From Deferrivibrio essentukiensis (GTDB taxonomy: Bacteria; Chrysiogenota; Deferribacteres; Deferribacterales; Deferrivibrionaceae), in contig NZ_JAJAFU010000014.1 in the NCBI RefSeq assembly GCF_020480685.1, positions 1 through 64,000 on the forward strand: a DNA stretch of 64,000 nt, in the 5' to 3' direction. Position 1 is the first letter of the stretch, and each line of letters starts with the position of its first letter. Shown here one piece after another: positions 17,263 through 26,886 of the stretch. Below the pieces are notes generated by a model. It did not search any database, had not been told where the DNA came from, and was given only the letters and a program-made list of their open reading frames with translations. The position numbers and the translations under genes were made by a program.

Positions 17263-19089
17263 ATGAGCATTAGAAAAATTTTCCTTTATACAACGATTTT
17301 GGGTATTATATTATCTGGCTATTTTATACTTTTAAGTTATGGTTTTGACAGGTATAAAAGCTATCTTTTGTCTCTTATTAAAATCCCTGATATAGAAGTA
17401 AATAATGACACAACAACGACAAAATTAAAAGTATATTCCGCAAATGGCAAATTGATTTTTGAAAAGTTTACTTCTTACGGAGGGCAAATTTTATTTGACA
17501 AGGATTTTAAAGAGTTTGACCAATTTTATGCTGAGTTTGTTAAAGTTAAAGGGGGTGACCCTTTAAAAGAGGAGCTATGGAAAGAATTTTACAAAAAGCA
17601 TGAAAATATTAAATTTAGTTTTTATTTTATAGATTTTTTTAAAAACTCTTTTATGAAAGAGCTTGAGCAAAAGTATAGTGTTTCTCAAATATATGAATCT
17701 GTTTTGAATAATTTTATTTTTGATAACGGGATAAAAGGGGTAAACGGTTATTCTGTTTATCTTTTTTCGAAAGATTTTGGCAATTTGACATTTAAGGAAA
17801 AAGTTTTTTTGGCACTTTCTACTATAGAAAATATAGGTAGCCCTGAAGGTAGATATGAGTATCTTTCCGATTTGGCAGGTTTAATCACAGGTGATGATAA
17901 AAAGATTACCTTTAATACCCCAAAAATTAATATTTTGTATCCTGATTATGTTGATGGTGTACTTGAAGAGCTTGAAAAATTAAACTTACAATATAACAAG
18001 CATAGTTATGACGTATATACTAATCTTGATGAATACAATTACAACAATATTAAAAGCGTGCTGAGAAGTTCGTTAAAAGAATTTAAAGGTGTGGAAGCCT
18101 CTTTCGTATTAATTGATTATGTGAATAATAAAAGTCTATTATCAATTGGCACTATAAATGATGATTATAATAAAAATAGGGCTCTAAAAATCAAAAGAGA
18201 GGTGGGCTCCGTTTTTAAGCCGGTGACCTTTTTGACGGCATTTAAATATGGGTACAGACCGTCATTTGTATTGGAAGATAAACCTTATTCCTTTAGAGAT
18301 GGGAAATATTGGTATCGACCCAAAAATTATGAAGATTTTTATATGGGTAGGACAAATATAAGAAACGGTCTGATATATTCTTTAAACAATCTTACAATAA
18401 AACTTGCAGAGACAGTTGGTTTGAGAAGAGTATCAAATATGGCAACACTTTTAGGGTATGAAAATGTGAGACCTTTTTATGCTATGCCACTCGGCTCAAT
18501 TCCGCAAACACCCTTTGCCGTAGCTAATTCATATGCTGCTATTGCCAGCTATGGTGAAAAATGCAATGTCAGGTTTATAGATAAAGTTGTAAATGAAACA
18601 GGGAGACAGTTATATCTTAAAAATGAATGCGAAAAGGTTGTAGATGAAAAGAGTGTATACCAGACAATATATTTGATGAAAAAAGTTGTTGATTATGGAA
18701 CTGCACGGGGGAAAGGTTTGATTCCTGGCACTGCTGGCAAAACGGGGACTACAAATGACAGTAAAGATGTGTGGTTTGTCGCCATATTTCCGCCGTATGT
18801 GGGAGTTTTATGGGTAGGTTATGATGACTTTAAATCGTTAGGGGATGATGCTTCCGGAGGTAAAATAGCAGCACCAATTATGGCAGAAATAGAACGTAAA
18901 TTGCTGCCGGGTGTGACCAATATTCAGTTTAAAGTCCCAGAAGGTATACGTATGGTCAAAGTGGTAAAAGGTGAAGATAAACTGTTTGATTCAGGGTGTG
19001 GCTCATTTTATTATGAAATGCTCAATAAAAACAATCTGCCGGATGTATGCATAGCTGATAGTCTAAATGTTGCCACAAAAGAAGATTAG
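17263..19089 (+). CDS. Penicillin-binding protein: intact transpeptidase, degenerate glycosyltransferase domain
   Basis: This 608-residue protein has one membrane anchor (about 5-27). The C-terminal half is a class A-type transpeptidase with all three motifs: S316-V-F-K, S373-L-N and K493-T-G-T. The part before it (about 55-215) is recognisable as a GT51 glycosyltransferase only at its end: QKYSVSQIYESVLNNFIFDN lines up with the usual RYSKDEILELYLN..YFGN helix. The EDxxFxxHxG and GGSTITQQ catalytic blocks are absent; the aligned stretch reads FVKVKGGDP and NIKFSFYF. It probably cross-links peptidoglycan and cannot polymerise glycan. The frame is intact, so this is divergence and not a recent frameshift. 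Confidence 0.88.
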   Translation: MSIRKIFLYTTILGIILSGYFILLSYGFDRYKSYLLSLIKIPDIEVNNDTTTTKLKVYSANGKLIFEKFTSYGGQILFDKDFKEFDQFYAEFVKVKGGDPLKEELWKEFYKKHENIKFSFYFIDFFKNSFMKELEQKYSVSQIYESVLNNFIFDNGIKGVNGYSVYLFSKDFGNLTFKEKVFLALSTIENIGSPEGRYEYLSDLAGLITGDDKKITFNTPKINILYPDYVDGVLEELEKLNLQYNKHSYDVYTNLDEYNYNNIKSVLRSSLKEFKGVEASFVLIDYVNNKSLLSIGTINDDYNKNRALKIKREVGSVFKPVTFLTAFKYGYRPSFVLEDKPYSFRDGKYWYRPKNYEDFYMGRTNIRNGLIYSLNNLTIKLAETVGLRRVSNMATLLGYENVRPFYAMPLGSIPQTPFAVANSYAAIASYGEKCNVRFIDKVVNETGRQLYLKNECEKVVDEKSVYQTIYLMKKVVDYGTARGKGLIPGTAGKTGTTNDSKDVWFVAIFPPYVGVLWVGYDDFKSLGDDASGGKIAAPIMAEIERKLLPGVTNIQFKVPEGIRMVKVVKGEDKLFDSGCGSFYYEMLNKNNLPDVCIADSLNVATKED

Positions 19090-19106
19090 TAAGCCAAAAG
19101 GTATTT

Positions 19107-20291
19107 TCAAATCAATACATTTTTAAAATTATTGTACTTAGCAATAACCTCATTGTGAAGAGATTTGCTGATATATTGTATCTCGTCTATGTTTTCTTTA
19201 AGGATATCTAAAATATTACAATCTATTTTTCCATTTTTTGCAAAAGTTTCAAGAATAGATAAGGTTTTATCTATTTTCATCCCTTTTCTGTATGGTCTAT
19301 CTTCGGTAAGGGCTGTAAAAATATCAGCAATAGTCATCAATCTGCATCCTGTGGTAAGCCTGTCTGCTTTTAAATGGAATGGATATCCCGTGCCGTCAAG
19401 GTATTCATGATGAAAGGCTGCCATATATTTAAGATCATCAAAGATTTCCAGTGAAGTGAGTATATAGTAAGTATAATAAGTATGTTTACGCATTTCCGCC
19501 ATTTCATCAATAGTTAATGGACCATTTTTGTTTATTATGTAAGGGTCGATTCCAAGCTTTCCAATATCGTGAAGATAGCCTGCAATTTCCACTTCTTTTT
19601 GTTTTTGTTCATCAAATCCGCAATATCTTGAAAGGGTGGCTGCAGTGTTTGCTACCCTGGCAGAATGGGTTGCGGTAAATGAACACCTGAAGTCTATCAA
19701 TTGCCCGATAAATTTTGTAAATTCCAAGATATTATTCATATTAAGTTCATAAATGTCATATTGTATATATTTTCTTAAAATTTTATCTTTGTTGGGCATA
19801 TCGAGTTCAAGCCAGAAATACTCTTTGTCTTTGAATTTGAGAAATGCTTCCACATGTTCGGGCTTAAACATTTTGCCGGATTCCGAAGAAATAATGTCAC
19901 AGATTTTATCCTTCTGGTAATAAGAAGCCTTATTCCTGTCAAGCAAGATATCAATCCTGTCAGCAAGAAAAATCATTAAGGGCTCATCTTCTATGTCAGG
20001 ATAGTCTTTATATTTAAAGTGGTGTTTCTCTATTATATCTGATAGTTCTTGAAAAAATGATACCTCTTTTAATAAATATGAGCCGATTTTTGAGTGGGAT
20101 AATTTGCCATCATCTCCAATATCAAATGTTGATAAGTTTTTGACTTCACTTGTTACCATTAACCCTATGTCATGAAGAAGGGCAGCTAATGTTGTATTCT
20201 TGATTCTGCTCAGATTAAGACCATATTCAGCAGCAATGGCCGTAGCTATGTATGCAACCCTATGATGATGTTGGGTAAGATTTTTATTCAT
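19107..20291 (-). CDS. Tandem HD / HD-GYP domain protein, start uncertain
   Basis: Two HD folds are present. The first has HHHRVAYIA and LLHDIGL and an HHFKYKDYPD loop; the second is a proper HD-GYP domain with LHDIGKLGID and HHEYLDGTGYP. HD-GYP proteins break down cyclic di-GMP. The given start is the first ATG, at 20291, but no ribosome site precedes it, and the same frame continues upstream with sequence that belongs to the domain (SFDLAYNLSKIIDF) as far as a stop at 20415-20417. No ATG, GTG or TTG occurs in those 41 codons. Either a rare start is used or the 5' end is damaged. A diguanylate cyclase gene lies divergently next to it. Confidence 0.85.
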   Translation of the reverse strand: MNKNLTQHHHRVAYIATAIAAEYGLNLSRIKNTTLAALLHDIGLMVTSEVKNLSTFDIGDDGKLSHSKIGSYLLKEVSFFQELSDIIEKHHFKYKDYPDIEDEPLMIFLADRIDILLDRNKASYYQKDKICDIISSESGKMFKPEHVEAFLKFKDKEYFWLELDMPNKDKILRKYIQYDIYELNMNNILEFTKFIGQLIDFRCSFTATHSARVANTAATLSRYCGFDEQKQKEVEIAGYLHDIGKLGIDPYIINKNGPLTIDEMAEMRKHTYYTYYILTSLEIFDDLKYMAAFHHEYLDGTGYPFHLKADRLTTGCRLMTIADIFTALTEDRPYRKGMKIDKTLSILETFAKNGKIDCNILDILKENIDEIQYISKSLHNEVIAKYNNFKNVLI

Positions 20292-20745
20292 AAAATCTAT
20301 TATCTTGGAAAGATTGTAAGCAAGATCGAAAGATGTAATAAGAAAAGACCCACTCAGGATACCAAAATTTTCATTTATATTAGTTCTAACCGGTTGACGA
20401 AGATACTTTAATTTCTACAGATTGGAAATTGTTTGCTAAAAAACTTAAAGAAAGACTTGATAGTCGATAAATATGTAGATTTTACTGGTATTTTAGGAAG
20501 GGTATTTTGGTATTACTCAACCGTCCTATGTATATACAATTGAAGTTGAGTTTAAGGAAATAGAATCATATACTATATAAATAGTATGAATTAATGGTAG
20601 TTATTTAGCTGTAAATATGGTAGAAACTTTTAACTTATAAGTAATATCCACGTTTATGGTCAGGATTTATGAATTGGATAATAAAAAATTATACAAAAGT
20701 TCATTTTTTAATATACTACTGTGAAGAAATAAAGAGGTAGAAAAT
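20292..20745. other. 454-base gap between HD-GYP and diguanylate cyclase genes
   Basis: No complete gene is seen. The first 123 bases continue the HD-GYP frame on the minus strand without a start codon. The rest is AT-rich with stops in all frames. A small inverted repeat, ATACTAT with ATAGTAT around four bases, lies near 20569-20586. The region probably holds the divergent promoters, but I cannot point to a convincing one. Confidence 0.5.
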
Positions 20746-22887
20746 ATGGAAAATAGAAAATTCTATCATGAGCTAAACTGGTTATGGAGAGGAATCAAGT
20801 TAACAATAGGTCAAAAAACTGTCATTTCTTTCTTTTTTGTACTTATGATACCGGTAGCGGGTATGTATTATTTTTTAAACGTTTCATTTAAAGACTATTT
20901 TACTAAAGAGTACGTAAATGAGGTTGGTAACCAGATAAATTCTATACACAGAATATTTGAAAGTGAATTACTTTATCCTGGGCATATTTTTGAGTTTTTA
21001 GTAAAAAATCCTACTTTTCTGGAATTGGTAAAAAAAGATGACCCGATACTTTCTGCTAGGCTTTCTATGGTTTCAAGTGAGGTGGAAGGGGTTAATATAT
21101 CTTTTATCTACAATTATCTATCAAAAGAAACAATTACATCAAATAATAAAAATTTTAACTTTGAAAGAATGTTTAATGACCTGGAGACTCAAACTTTATC
21201 TAACTCTTTTTCGAAAAGTTATGAAATTATCCCATTTGACAAATCTATATTTAGTGAAGAAGAGCTTATAAGGCTTGGAAATATATCAGATAATGAGCTT
21301 GTGGTTTTTCTTGCCATTTTACCATTTACTATTGAAGGTAAAAAATATCTAATTGGTAATTTGACTGTTTTAAATAACAATAGAGACTTAATGGATAAAC
21401 TCTACAATACTTTTACATACAACACAGCACTTTTTAGTGCTTTAAGCTTTAGCAATAAAATTGTTGCAACGAATTCAACTCCCAAAAATATTTTCTTTTT
21501 AAATCTAAACCTTCCTGTAGAATTTATAAATGAGCTTAATATGGGTAAAATAGTAAAAGGTATTTATAATATTGATAATGAACCTATTGCTATAGCTTCA
21601 ATTCCCTTGAAGTCTTTATCTGAAAAAGTGATTGGAGGATTAAGTATTGCATCAAATATGAATAAACTGAACATTCTAATTTTTGAATTCAATAAAATAA
21701 TAAAAATTGTTATATTTTTCAGCAGTATAATAATTATTTTTATAGGCGCAGTGGTTTATAATGATACTAAAAGACCTATCTGGGGAATTAAAAAAGCGCT
21801 TCAAGAAATCAGGAATAAAAATTTCGATGTAAAACTCAATTACAAAACTTTTGATGACTTCGAAGATATTGCAAATAGTATTAATGACATGGCAATCAGT
21901 CTTAATCAATACACCACAACTCTTAACAGGTTTAACCAACTAAACCAAATTATTACTTCTACATTAAGTGTTGATGAAGTTTTAAGTACAGCAACAAACA
22001 AAATATTAGAATATACATCTTCACAACTTGCGGTTGTCTACCTTTATAATCGTGACAAGGACATACTGGAACCTTATTTTGTAAAAAATGCCGATAAGTC
22101 CTCATTAAAGGATGTAAAAATGGGGGATGGAATTGTGGGAGAGGTAGCAAAAACAAAAACATATTTTTGTATTACTGATATCACCCCGGATAACTTCCTT
22201 CTGGATACAGGGATTTCAAATATAAAGCCAAAAGAAATTGCAGCATTTCCTATTGCTATTAAAGATAGTCTGTTAGGGGTAATGGTTGTAGGTTCGATTA
22301 AACTGCATAGCAAAGAGGAGCTTGATTTAGTAAATAACCTGCTGACTCAAGTTGCAATTGTCGTGGATAACTGTATAACACACTCAAAAATAACTGAGCT
22401 TTCCATTAAGGATGAGCTTACAAATATTTACAACAGAAGGTATTTATTGCAATCTCTTGAGACAGAGATTTTAAAGTCAAAAAGATTAAAATCACCACTA
22501 TCTATTGGAATTTTTGATATCGATAACTTTAAAAAAATCAATGATACATATGGTCACCCTACCGGAGATATTGTCTTGAAAAAATTTGCGGATATCATAA
22601 ACACACATAAAAGGTCTTATGATATATTTGGCAGGTTTGGTGGTGAAGAATTTCTTTTAATTTTACCTGGTACAGGGGATGATGAAATATTTGTTGTTTT
22701 AGACAGGTTAAGGAAATTTATAGAAAAAGATTTAGTAAAATTTGTAGGATTTAGTGTTACCTGTAGTATAGGTGGTGCAAGTATTAAGGATTTTTCAAAA
22801 TGCAATATTGAGTCATTAATAATAAAAGCTGACGAAAATTTATATAAAGCAAAAGAAACAGGTAAAAACAAAGTTATTGTATCTTAA
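20746..22887 (+). CDS. Membrane diguanylate cyclase with HAMP, GAF and GGDEF domains
   Basis: The 713-residue protein has membrane segments near 27-47 and 318-340 that flank an extracytoplasmic sensor domain. A HAMP-like segment follows (about 341-395), then a GAF domain (about 405-550) and a GGDEF domain (about 555-713). The active site GGEEF is intact, and RSYD five residues before it matches the RxxD inhibitory site, so an active, product-inhibited cyclase is expected. It makes cyclic di-GMP; the neighbouring HD-GYP gene on the other strand would degrade it. The signal for the sensor or GAF part is unknown. AGAGGT precedes the start. Confidence 0.92.
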   Translation: MENRKFYHELNWLWRGIKLTIGQKTVISFFFVLMIPVAGMYYFLNVSFKDYFTKEYVNEVGNQINSIHRIFESELLYPGHIFEFLVKNPTFLELVKKDDPILSARLSMVSSEVEGVNISFIYNYLSKETITSNNKNFNFERMFNDLETQTLSNSFSKSYEIIPFDKSIFSEEELIRLGNISDNELVVFLAILPFTIEGKKYLIGNLTVLNNNRDLMDKLYNTFTYNTALFSALSFSNKIVATNSTPKNIFFLNLNLPVEFINELNMGKIVKGIYNIDNEPIAIASIPLKSLSEKVIGGLSIASNMNKLNILIFEFNKIIKIVIFFSSIIIIFIGAVVYNDTKRPIWGIKKALQEIRNKNFDVKLNYKTFDDFEDIANSINDMAISLNQYTTTLNRFNQLNQIITSTLSVDEVLSTATNKILEYTSSQLAVVYLYNRDKDILEPYFVKNADKSSLKDVKMGDGIVGEVAKTKTYFCITDITPDNFLLDTGISNIKPKEIAAFPIAIKDSLLGVMVVGSIKLHSKEELDLVNNLLTQVAIVVDNCITHSKITELSIKDELTNIYNRRYLLQSLETEILKSKRLKSPLSIGIFDIDNFKKINDTYGHPTGDIVLKKFADIINTHKRSYDIFGRFGGEEFLLILPGTGDDEIFVVLDRLRKFIEKDLVKFVGFSVTCSIGGASIKDFSKCNIESLIIKADENLYKAKETGKNKVIVS

Positions 22888-22893
22888 ATATCG

Positions 22894-22915
22894 GTCTGCC
22901 TTTTTACAAGCAGAC
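22894..22915 (+). terminator. Terminator candidate after the diguanylate cyclase
   Basis: The arms GTCTGC and GCAGAC enclose a loop of ten bases and are followed by TTATTGTTTAAAA. It is a weak factor-independent terminator by eye, six bases after the cyclase stop. Confidence 0.45.
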
Positions 22916-22979
22916 TTATTGTTTAAAACAGGCTGTAATTAGCGATAAAATAAATGCCTGTCCTTTTTAAAAGAAATAA

Positions 22980-22993
22980 GCCCTGCGCAGGGC
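22980..22993. repeat. 14-bp perfect palindrome GCCCTGCGCAGGGC
   Basis: A G+C-rich perfect palindrome stands in very AT-rich DNA ahead of the pRiA4b ORF-3-like gene. CAGGG is repeated straight after it. No T run follows, so it is not a standard terminator; it may be a protein-binding site. A second inverted repeat, AGTATA-AAA-TATACT, lies a few bases downstream. Confidence 0.5.
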
Positions 22994-23099
22994 AGGGTAA
23001 GAGTATAAAATATACTTTTGCTTTAAAAAAATATTGTAAATAAAAAAAAGATATATAAAAAGCGTATATCATATAATTATTAAATAGGAGTGATTAGTT

Positions 23100-23558
23100 A
23101 TGGAAAATGTTTATTTATTTAGAGTTGTTCAAAATAGGTACTTTGACTACCCAAAAATTAGAGGAATGCCCACTATAGAAATTTCAATACCAGAAAATTA
23201 TTCCTTATCTGAGCTAGCTGATATTATATTGGAAGCATTTGGATTTACGCGAGATCATCTTATAGGATTTTATGATAATTGGAAAAGCTATACAAATTCT
23301 AACGAAATTTACGAAGAAAGAGATTTTGATTTTTTCCCAAACAATAGTAAAGGTTTAAAGGCAAAGATAAAAAAAGTCTTTAATGAGCCAAATAAAAGGA
23401 TGTTAATGATATTTGATTATGGTGACATGTGGCATTTTTTAATAGATTTTAAAGGTATAAAAAAGGTAAGTACTGTTGAGAATAAACAAATAGTCGTAAG
23501 TAGGAAGGGTAATCCATTTTCTCAGTATTCAGATTATGATGAGGGCTATGAAGACTAA
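23100..23558 (+). CDS. Plasmid pRiA4b ORF-3-like protein
   Basis: The 152-residue protein matches the pRiA4b ORF-3 fold: an N-terminal strand (YLFRVVQNRYF), a helix (LSELADIILEAFGFTRDHLI) followed by a FYD turn, and the signature FDYGDMWHFLIDF near residue 115. The family is widespread, often on plasmids or near mobile DNA, and has no well-established biochemical role. It is a single gene flanked by long AT-rich spacers and a G+C-rich palindrome, unlike the packed operons around it, which would fit past transfer but does not prove it. The start has a GGAG site eight bases upstream. Confidence 0.8.
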   Translation: MENVYLFRVVQNRYFDYPKIRGMPTIEISIPENYSLSELADIILEAFGFTRDHLIGFYDNWKSYTNSNEIYEERDFDFFPNNSKGLKAKIKKVFNEPNKRMLMIFDYGDMWHFLIDFKGIKKVSTVENKQIVVSRKGNPFSQYSDYDEGYED

Positions 23559-23726
23559 GAAGGTAAATTTTATTTAAAGATATTCCTGTTTTTTGATAAA
23601 CTAATGATTCTATGATATGCTTTTGTAGATGATTTACTCAGTCTTAGTAAAAGAGCCAATTTGTAAAATATTTTTACTTCTTTTTAAAGCTTAATAAAAT
23701 TGGATGATGCCAAATTGGCAAACAAC

Positions 23727-23754
23727 TTGAAAAAAATATATTTATAGCTATATT
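23727..23754 (+). promoter_or_regulatory. Candidate sigma-70 promoter for hslVU
   Basis: TTGAAA (23727-23732) and TATATT (23749-23754) are 16 bases apart, about 32 bases before the hslV start. A short palindrome, GCCAA-A-TTGGC, lies just upstream at 23709-23719 and could be an operator. Confidence 0.45.
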
Positions 23755-23785
23755 TGTCTTCTGTTTAAAAAGAAGAGGTGTTTAA

Positions 23786-24316
23786 ATGTTTAAAGGGACT
23801 ACCGTACTTGCGGTAAAACGCGATTCAAAGGTTGCAATAGGAGCCGATGGGCAGGTGACATTTGGCCATACTGTGTTAAAGCCAAATGCCAAGAAGATTA
23901 GAAAACTGATGAATGGTAGTATCATATGTGGATTTGCCGGGTCAACTGCTGACGCATTTACGCTTATGGAGAGATTTGAAAAGAAATTGGAGCAATATTC
24001 AGGTCAGCTTTTGCGTGCTGCTGTTGAGTTGGCAAAAGATTGGAGGACTGACAAATACTTAAGAAATTTAGAGGCGATGATGATAGTAGCTGATAAGGAT
24101 AATTTGTATCTTTTAACAGGTAACGGGGATGTGGTAGAACCTGTTAATGGAATAGCTGCTATTGGCTCAGGGGGGCCATATGCTCACGCTGCTGCACTTG
24201 CTTTGGTCGAAAATACTGATTTAGACTCAAAGAGCATTGTGGAAAAAGCATTAACAATTGCCGGGAATATTTGTATTTACACAAATACACAACTTACAAT
24301 AGAGGTGATAGAGTAA
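23786..24316 (+). CDS. hslV: ATP-dependent protease peptidase subunit HslV (ClpQ)
   Basis: The 176-residue protein aligns with HslV from [20 protein letters not shown] onward. The catalytic nucleophile is expected to be Thr5 (in MFKG-TT), exposed by removal of a four-residue leader. [16 protein letters not shown] and the later [11 protein letters not shown] segment are also typical. HslV forms the double-hexamer protease chamber that degrades unfolded proteins fed by HslU. An AGAAGAGG site precedes the ATG. Its stop codon overlaps the hslU start by one base. Confidence 0.96.
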   Translation: MFKGTTVLAVKRDSKVAIGADGQVTFGHTVLKPNAKKIRKLMNGSIICGFAGSTADAFTLMERFEKKLEQYSGQLLRAAVELAKDWRTDKYLRNLEAMMIVADKDNLYLLTGNGDVVEPVNGIAAIGSGGPYAHAAALALVENTDLDSKSIVEKALTIAGNICIYTNTQLTIEVIE

Positions 24317-25650
24317 TGGAACTTTCAATGGAAAATTTAACTCCCAAACAGATTGTAAATATTTTGGATAAATACATTGTAGGTCAAAAAAATGCCAAAA
24401 AGGCCGTAGCGGTTGCTTTGAGAAACAGATATCGTAGGATGCAATTACCCAAGGGATTGCAGGAAGAGATTTCTCCTAAAAATATAATTATGATTGGGCC
24501 TACAGGTGTGGGGAAAACAGAGATAGCAAGAAGGTTGGCAAAACTTACAAAATCCCCATTTTTAAAAATTGAAGCCAGCAAATTTACTGAAGTGGGATAT
24601 GTCGGACGTGATGTGGAGTCCATGATAAGAGATTTAGTAGAGATTTCTATCAATATGGTAAAGCAAGAGATGAAACAGAGAGTACAAGAAAAGGCTGAAA
24701 GACAAGCTCAGGAAAGACTCCTTGATATTCTTTTGCCAAGACCAACAGGCTTTGCAGAAGAAAAAAATGAATCAGAAACCAGGGAAAAATTTAGAAAGAT
24801 GCTTGAAATAGGAACTCTTGATGACAGAGAGGTGGAAATAGACGTGGATGAGTTAGGGCCTCAGATTGAGGTGTTGACAAATGTAGGGATGGAAGATTTT
24901 GGTTCAAGTCTACAGGAAATGTTTAAAAATATCATGCCTCAAAAGAAAAAAAGAAGAAAGATGAAAGTCAAGGAAGCAAAGACTATTTTAGTGCAGCAAG
25001 AAGCCAATAGGCTTATAGATATGGATGAAGTCAAAAAGGAAGCACTAAAGAGGGCAGAACATTCAGGGATTATCTTTTTGGATGAAATTGATAAAATCTG
25101 CTCTAAAGACTCTGGCAGCCGAGGTGTAGATGTTTCAAGAGAGGGTGTGCAAAGGGATTTGCTTCCTATAATTGAAGGCTCAACAGTGATGACTAAATAT
25201 GGAATGGTGAAAACCGACCATATTTTATTTATTGCAGCTGGTGCTTTTCATGTTTCAAAACCTTCTGATTTAATACCGGAGTTGCAAGGCAGATTTCCAA
25301 TAAGGGTAGAGCTTGAGTCTTTGTCAAAAGAAGATTTTATAAGGATATTAAAAGAGCCTGAAAATTCTCTTACAAAACAATACACTGAGCTTTTGAAAGC
25401 TGATGGCATTCAAATTCAGTTTACCGATGATGGAATAGAAGAGATGGCTTCAATTGCTGCTGAAGTAAATAAAACAAATGAAAATATTGGAGCAAGAAGA
25501 CTCCATACTATTATTGAAAGGGTCTTAGAAGAGATTTCATTTGAAGCTCCTGATACAGATGAGAAAATTGTGGTGGTTAATAGGGATTATGTTAATAATA
25601 AACTTTCCAATATTATTGAAAATCAGGATTTGAGTAGATATATATTATAA
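24316..25650 (+). CDS. hslU: HslUV unfoldase ATPase subunit HslU (ClpY)
   Basis: This AAA+ ATPase has Walker [12 protein letters not shown], Walker [11 protein letters not shown], an inserted charged I-domain (about 110-230) and the C-terminal helical part with the [17 protein letters not shown] sensor-2 region. It unfolds substrates and threads them into HslV. I place the start at the ATG at 24316 (444 residues), which overlaps the hslV stop as TAATG and has AGAGGTGA upstream; an earlier in-frame ATG at 24271 lies within hslV. Length is normal. Confidence 0.96.
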   Translation: MELSMENLTPKQIVNILDKYIVGQKNAKKAVAVALRNRYRRMQLPKGLQEEISPKNIIMIGPTGVGKTEIARRLAKLTKSPFLKIEASKFTEVGYVGRDVESMIRDLVEISINMVKQEMKQRVQEKAERQAQERLLDILLPRPTGFAEEKNESETREKFRKMLEIGTLDDREVEIDVDELGPQIEVLTNVGMEDFGSSLQEMFKNIMPQKKKRRKMKVKEAKTILVQQEANRLIDMDEVKKEALKRAEHSGIIFLDEIDKICSKDSGSRGVDVSREGVQRDLLPIIEGSTVMTKYGMVKTDHILFIAAGAFHVSKPSDLIPELQGRFPIRVELESLSKEDFIRILKEPENSLTKQYTELLKADGIQIQFTDDGIEEMASIAAEVNKTNENIGARRLHTIIERVLEEISFEAPDTDEKIVVVNRDYVNNKLSNIIENQDLSRYIL

Positions 25651-25652
25651 CA

Positions 25653-25682
25653 GCTTTTGCCCTCTAAAATGGAGGGCAAAGC
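25653..25682 (+). terminator. Terminator after hslVU
   Basis: The arms GCTTTTGCCCTC and GAGGGCAAAGC pair with one bulged base around a seven-base loop and are followed by ATTTTAG. It lies directly after the hslU stop. Confidence 0.75.
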
Positions 25683-25750
25683 ATTTTAGATATAATTAGA
25701 ATAATTCAAATACTCCTTGAACTTTTCCAAATATCATCTATCTTTGACTT

Positions 25751-26770
25751 ATGAGAAAATTTATATTTATAATAATAACAATTTTTATGTTTTCGGGGTT
25801 ATCTATGGCTAAGGTTTATGAGAAGGCTACTTTTGCAGGTGGTTGTTTTTGGTGTATTGAAGAGGCATTTGAAAAAATTGATGGAGTAATAGAAGCAGTT
25901 TCAGGTTATACGGGTGGGCATGTTGAAAATCCTACATATAGAGATGTGTCAAGTGGATACACCGGTCATTTTGAGGCAGTCGAAGTTACATATGATCCTC
26001 TAAAGGTTAGTTATGAAGACCTATTGAATGTATTTTGGCAAAATGTAGACCCTACGGATGACGGCGGTCAATTTGTAGACAGAGGTAGTCAATATCATAC
26101 TGCAATATTTTATCATAACGATACTCAAAAAAGACTTGCAAAAGAATCAAAGAACAGAATTGCAAATTCAGGTAGATTTGACAAACCGATAGCAACCCAG
26201 ATACTTGAAGCGAAAAAGTTTTATAAAGCTGAAGATTATCACCAGGATTATTATAAAAAAGATAAATTCAACTACAAAATGTATAAACTTAATTCAGGTA
26301 GGATGACATATTTAAATAAAGTGTGGAAAAATGACAAAGAGAAAAAAGAAGAGCTTAAAAAGAGATTGACCCCATTGCAATATAAGGTGACACAGGAAAA
26401 TAGCACTGAGCCTGCATTTAAAAATGAATATTGGAACAATAAAAAAGCCGGTATTTATGTTGACGTAGTTTCAGGTGAGCCCCTTTTTAGCTCAACCGAT
26501 AAGTTTGACTCAGGCACAGGCTGGCCGAGTTTTACTAAGCCTATTACTGATGATGCGGTCTATACAAAAGAAGATATAAGCTTTTTTATGGTAAGAAATG
26601 AAGTTAGGAGTAAAAAAGCCGATTCTCATTTGGGGCATGTTTTTACTGACGGGCCAAAGCCGACAGGACTTAGATATTGCATAAATTCCGCATCTTTAAG
26701 ATTTATTCCGGTTGAAGATATGGAAAAAGAGGGTTATGGAGAATATCTTTATCTCTTTAATCAAAAATAA
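25751..26770 (+). CDS. msrAB: Secreted bifunctional methionine sulfoxide reductase MsrA-MsrB
   Basis: The 339-residue protein has a signal peptide ([18 protein letters not shown]), an MsrA domain with the active site G30-G-C-F-W-C, and an MsrB domain ending in [12 protein letters not shown] with its catalytic Cys. It repairs both stereoisomers of methionine sulfoxide in envelope proteins. Compared with zinc-type MsrB, the CxxC zinc pairs are missing (SGEPLF and [10 protein letters not shown] stand there), and SGTGWPSF has Thr where many family members have the resolving Cys. A thiol partner or another Cys must recycle the MsrB site. The gene follows the hslVU terminator and stands alone. Confidence 0.93.
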   Translation: MRKFIFIIITIFMFSGLSMAKVYEKATFAGGCFWCIEEAFEKIDGVIEAVSGYTGGHVENPTYRDVSSGYTGHFEAVEVTYDPLKVSYEDLLNVFWQNVDPTDDGGQFVDRGSQYHTAIFYHNDTQKRLAKESKNRIANSGRFDKPIATQILEAKKFYKAEDYHQDYYKKDKFNYKMYKLNSGRMTYLNKVWKNDKEKKEELKKRLTPLQYKVTQENSTEPAFKNEYWNNKKAGIYVDVVSGEPLFSSTDKFDSGTGWPSFTKPITDDAVYTKEDISFFMVRNEVRSKKADSHLGHVFTDGPKPTGLRYCINSASLRFIPVEDMEKEGYGEYLYLFNQK

Positions 26771-26853
26771 ATGCTTGCTTTCATTTGACTGATTTTAACA
26801 AAATTAAATAACTGACACTATTTATCATTGACTTTTTTCTCAAAATAAGTAAA

Positions 26854-26868
26854 TGTCGACAATCGACA
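26854..26868. repeat. Inverted repeat TGTCGA-CAA-TCGACA ahead of the aminotransferase gene
   Basis: Six-base arms surround three bases, ending 18 bases before the start codon. A -35-like TTGACT (near 26828) lies upstream, so the repeat would overlap the downstream part of a promoter and could be an operator. No regulator is known for it. Confidence 0.4.
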
Positions 26869-26886
26869 ATTTAAAAGGAGATTACA

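Noticed and set aside
20390-20470. 26-codon plus-strand frame ending LKERLDSR, possible gene remnant
   Set aside because: It has no start codon, is flanked by stops and overlaps the upstream continuation of the HD-GYP frame on the other strand. Too short to assign to any protein.
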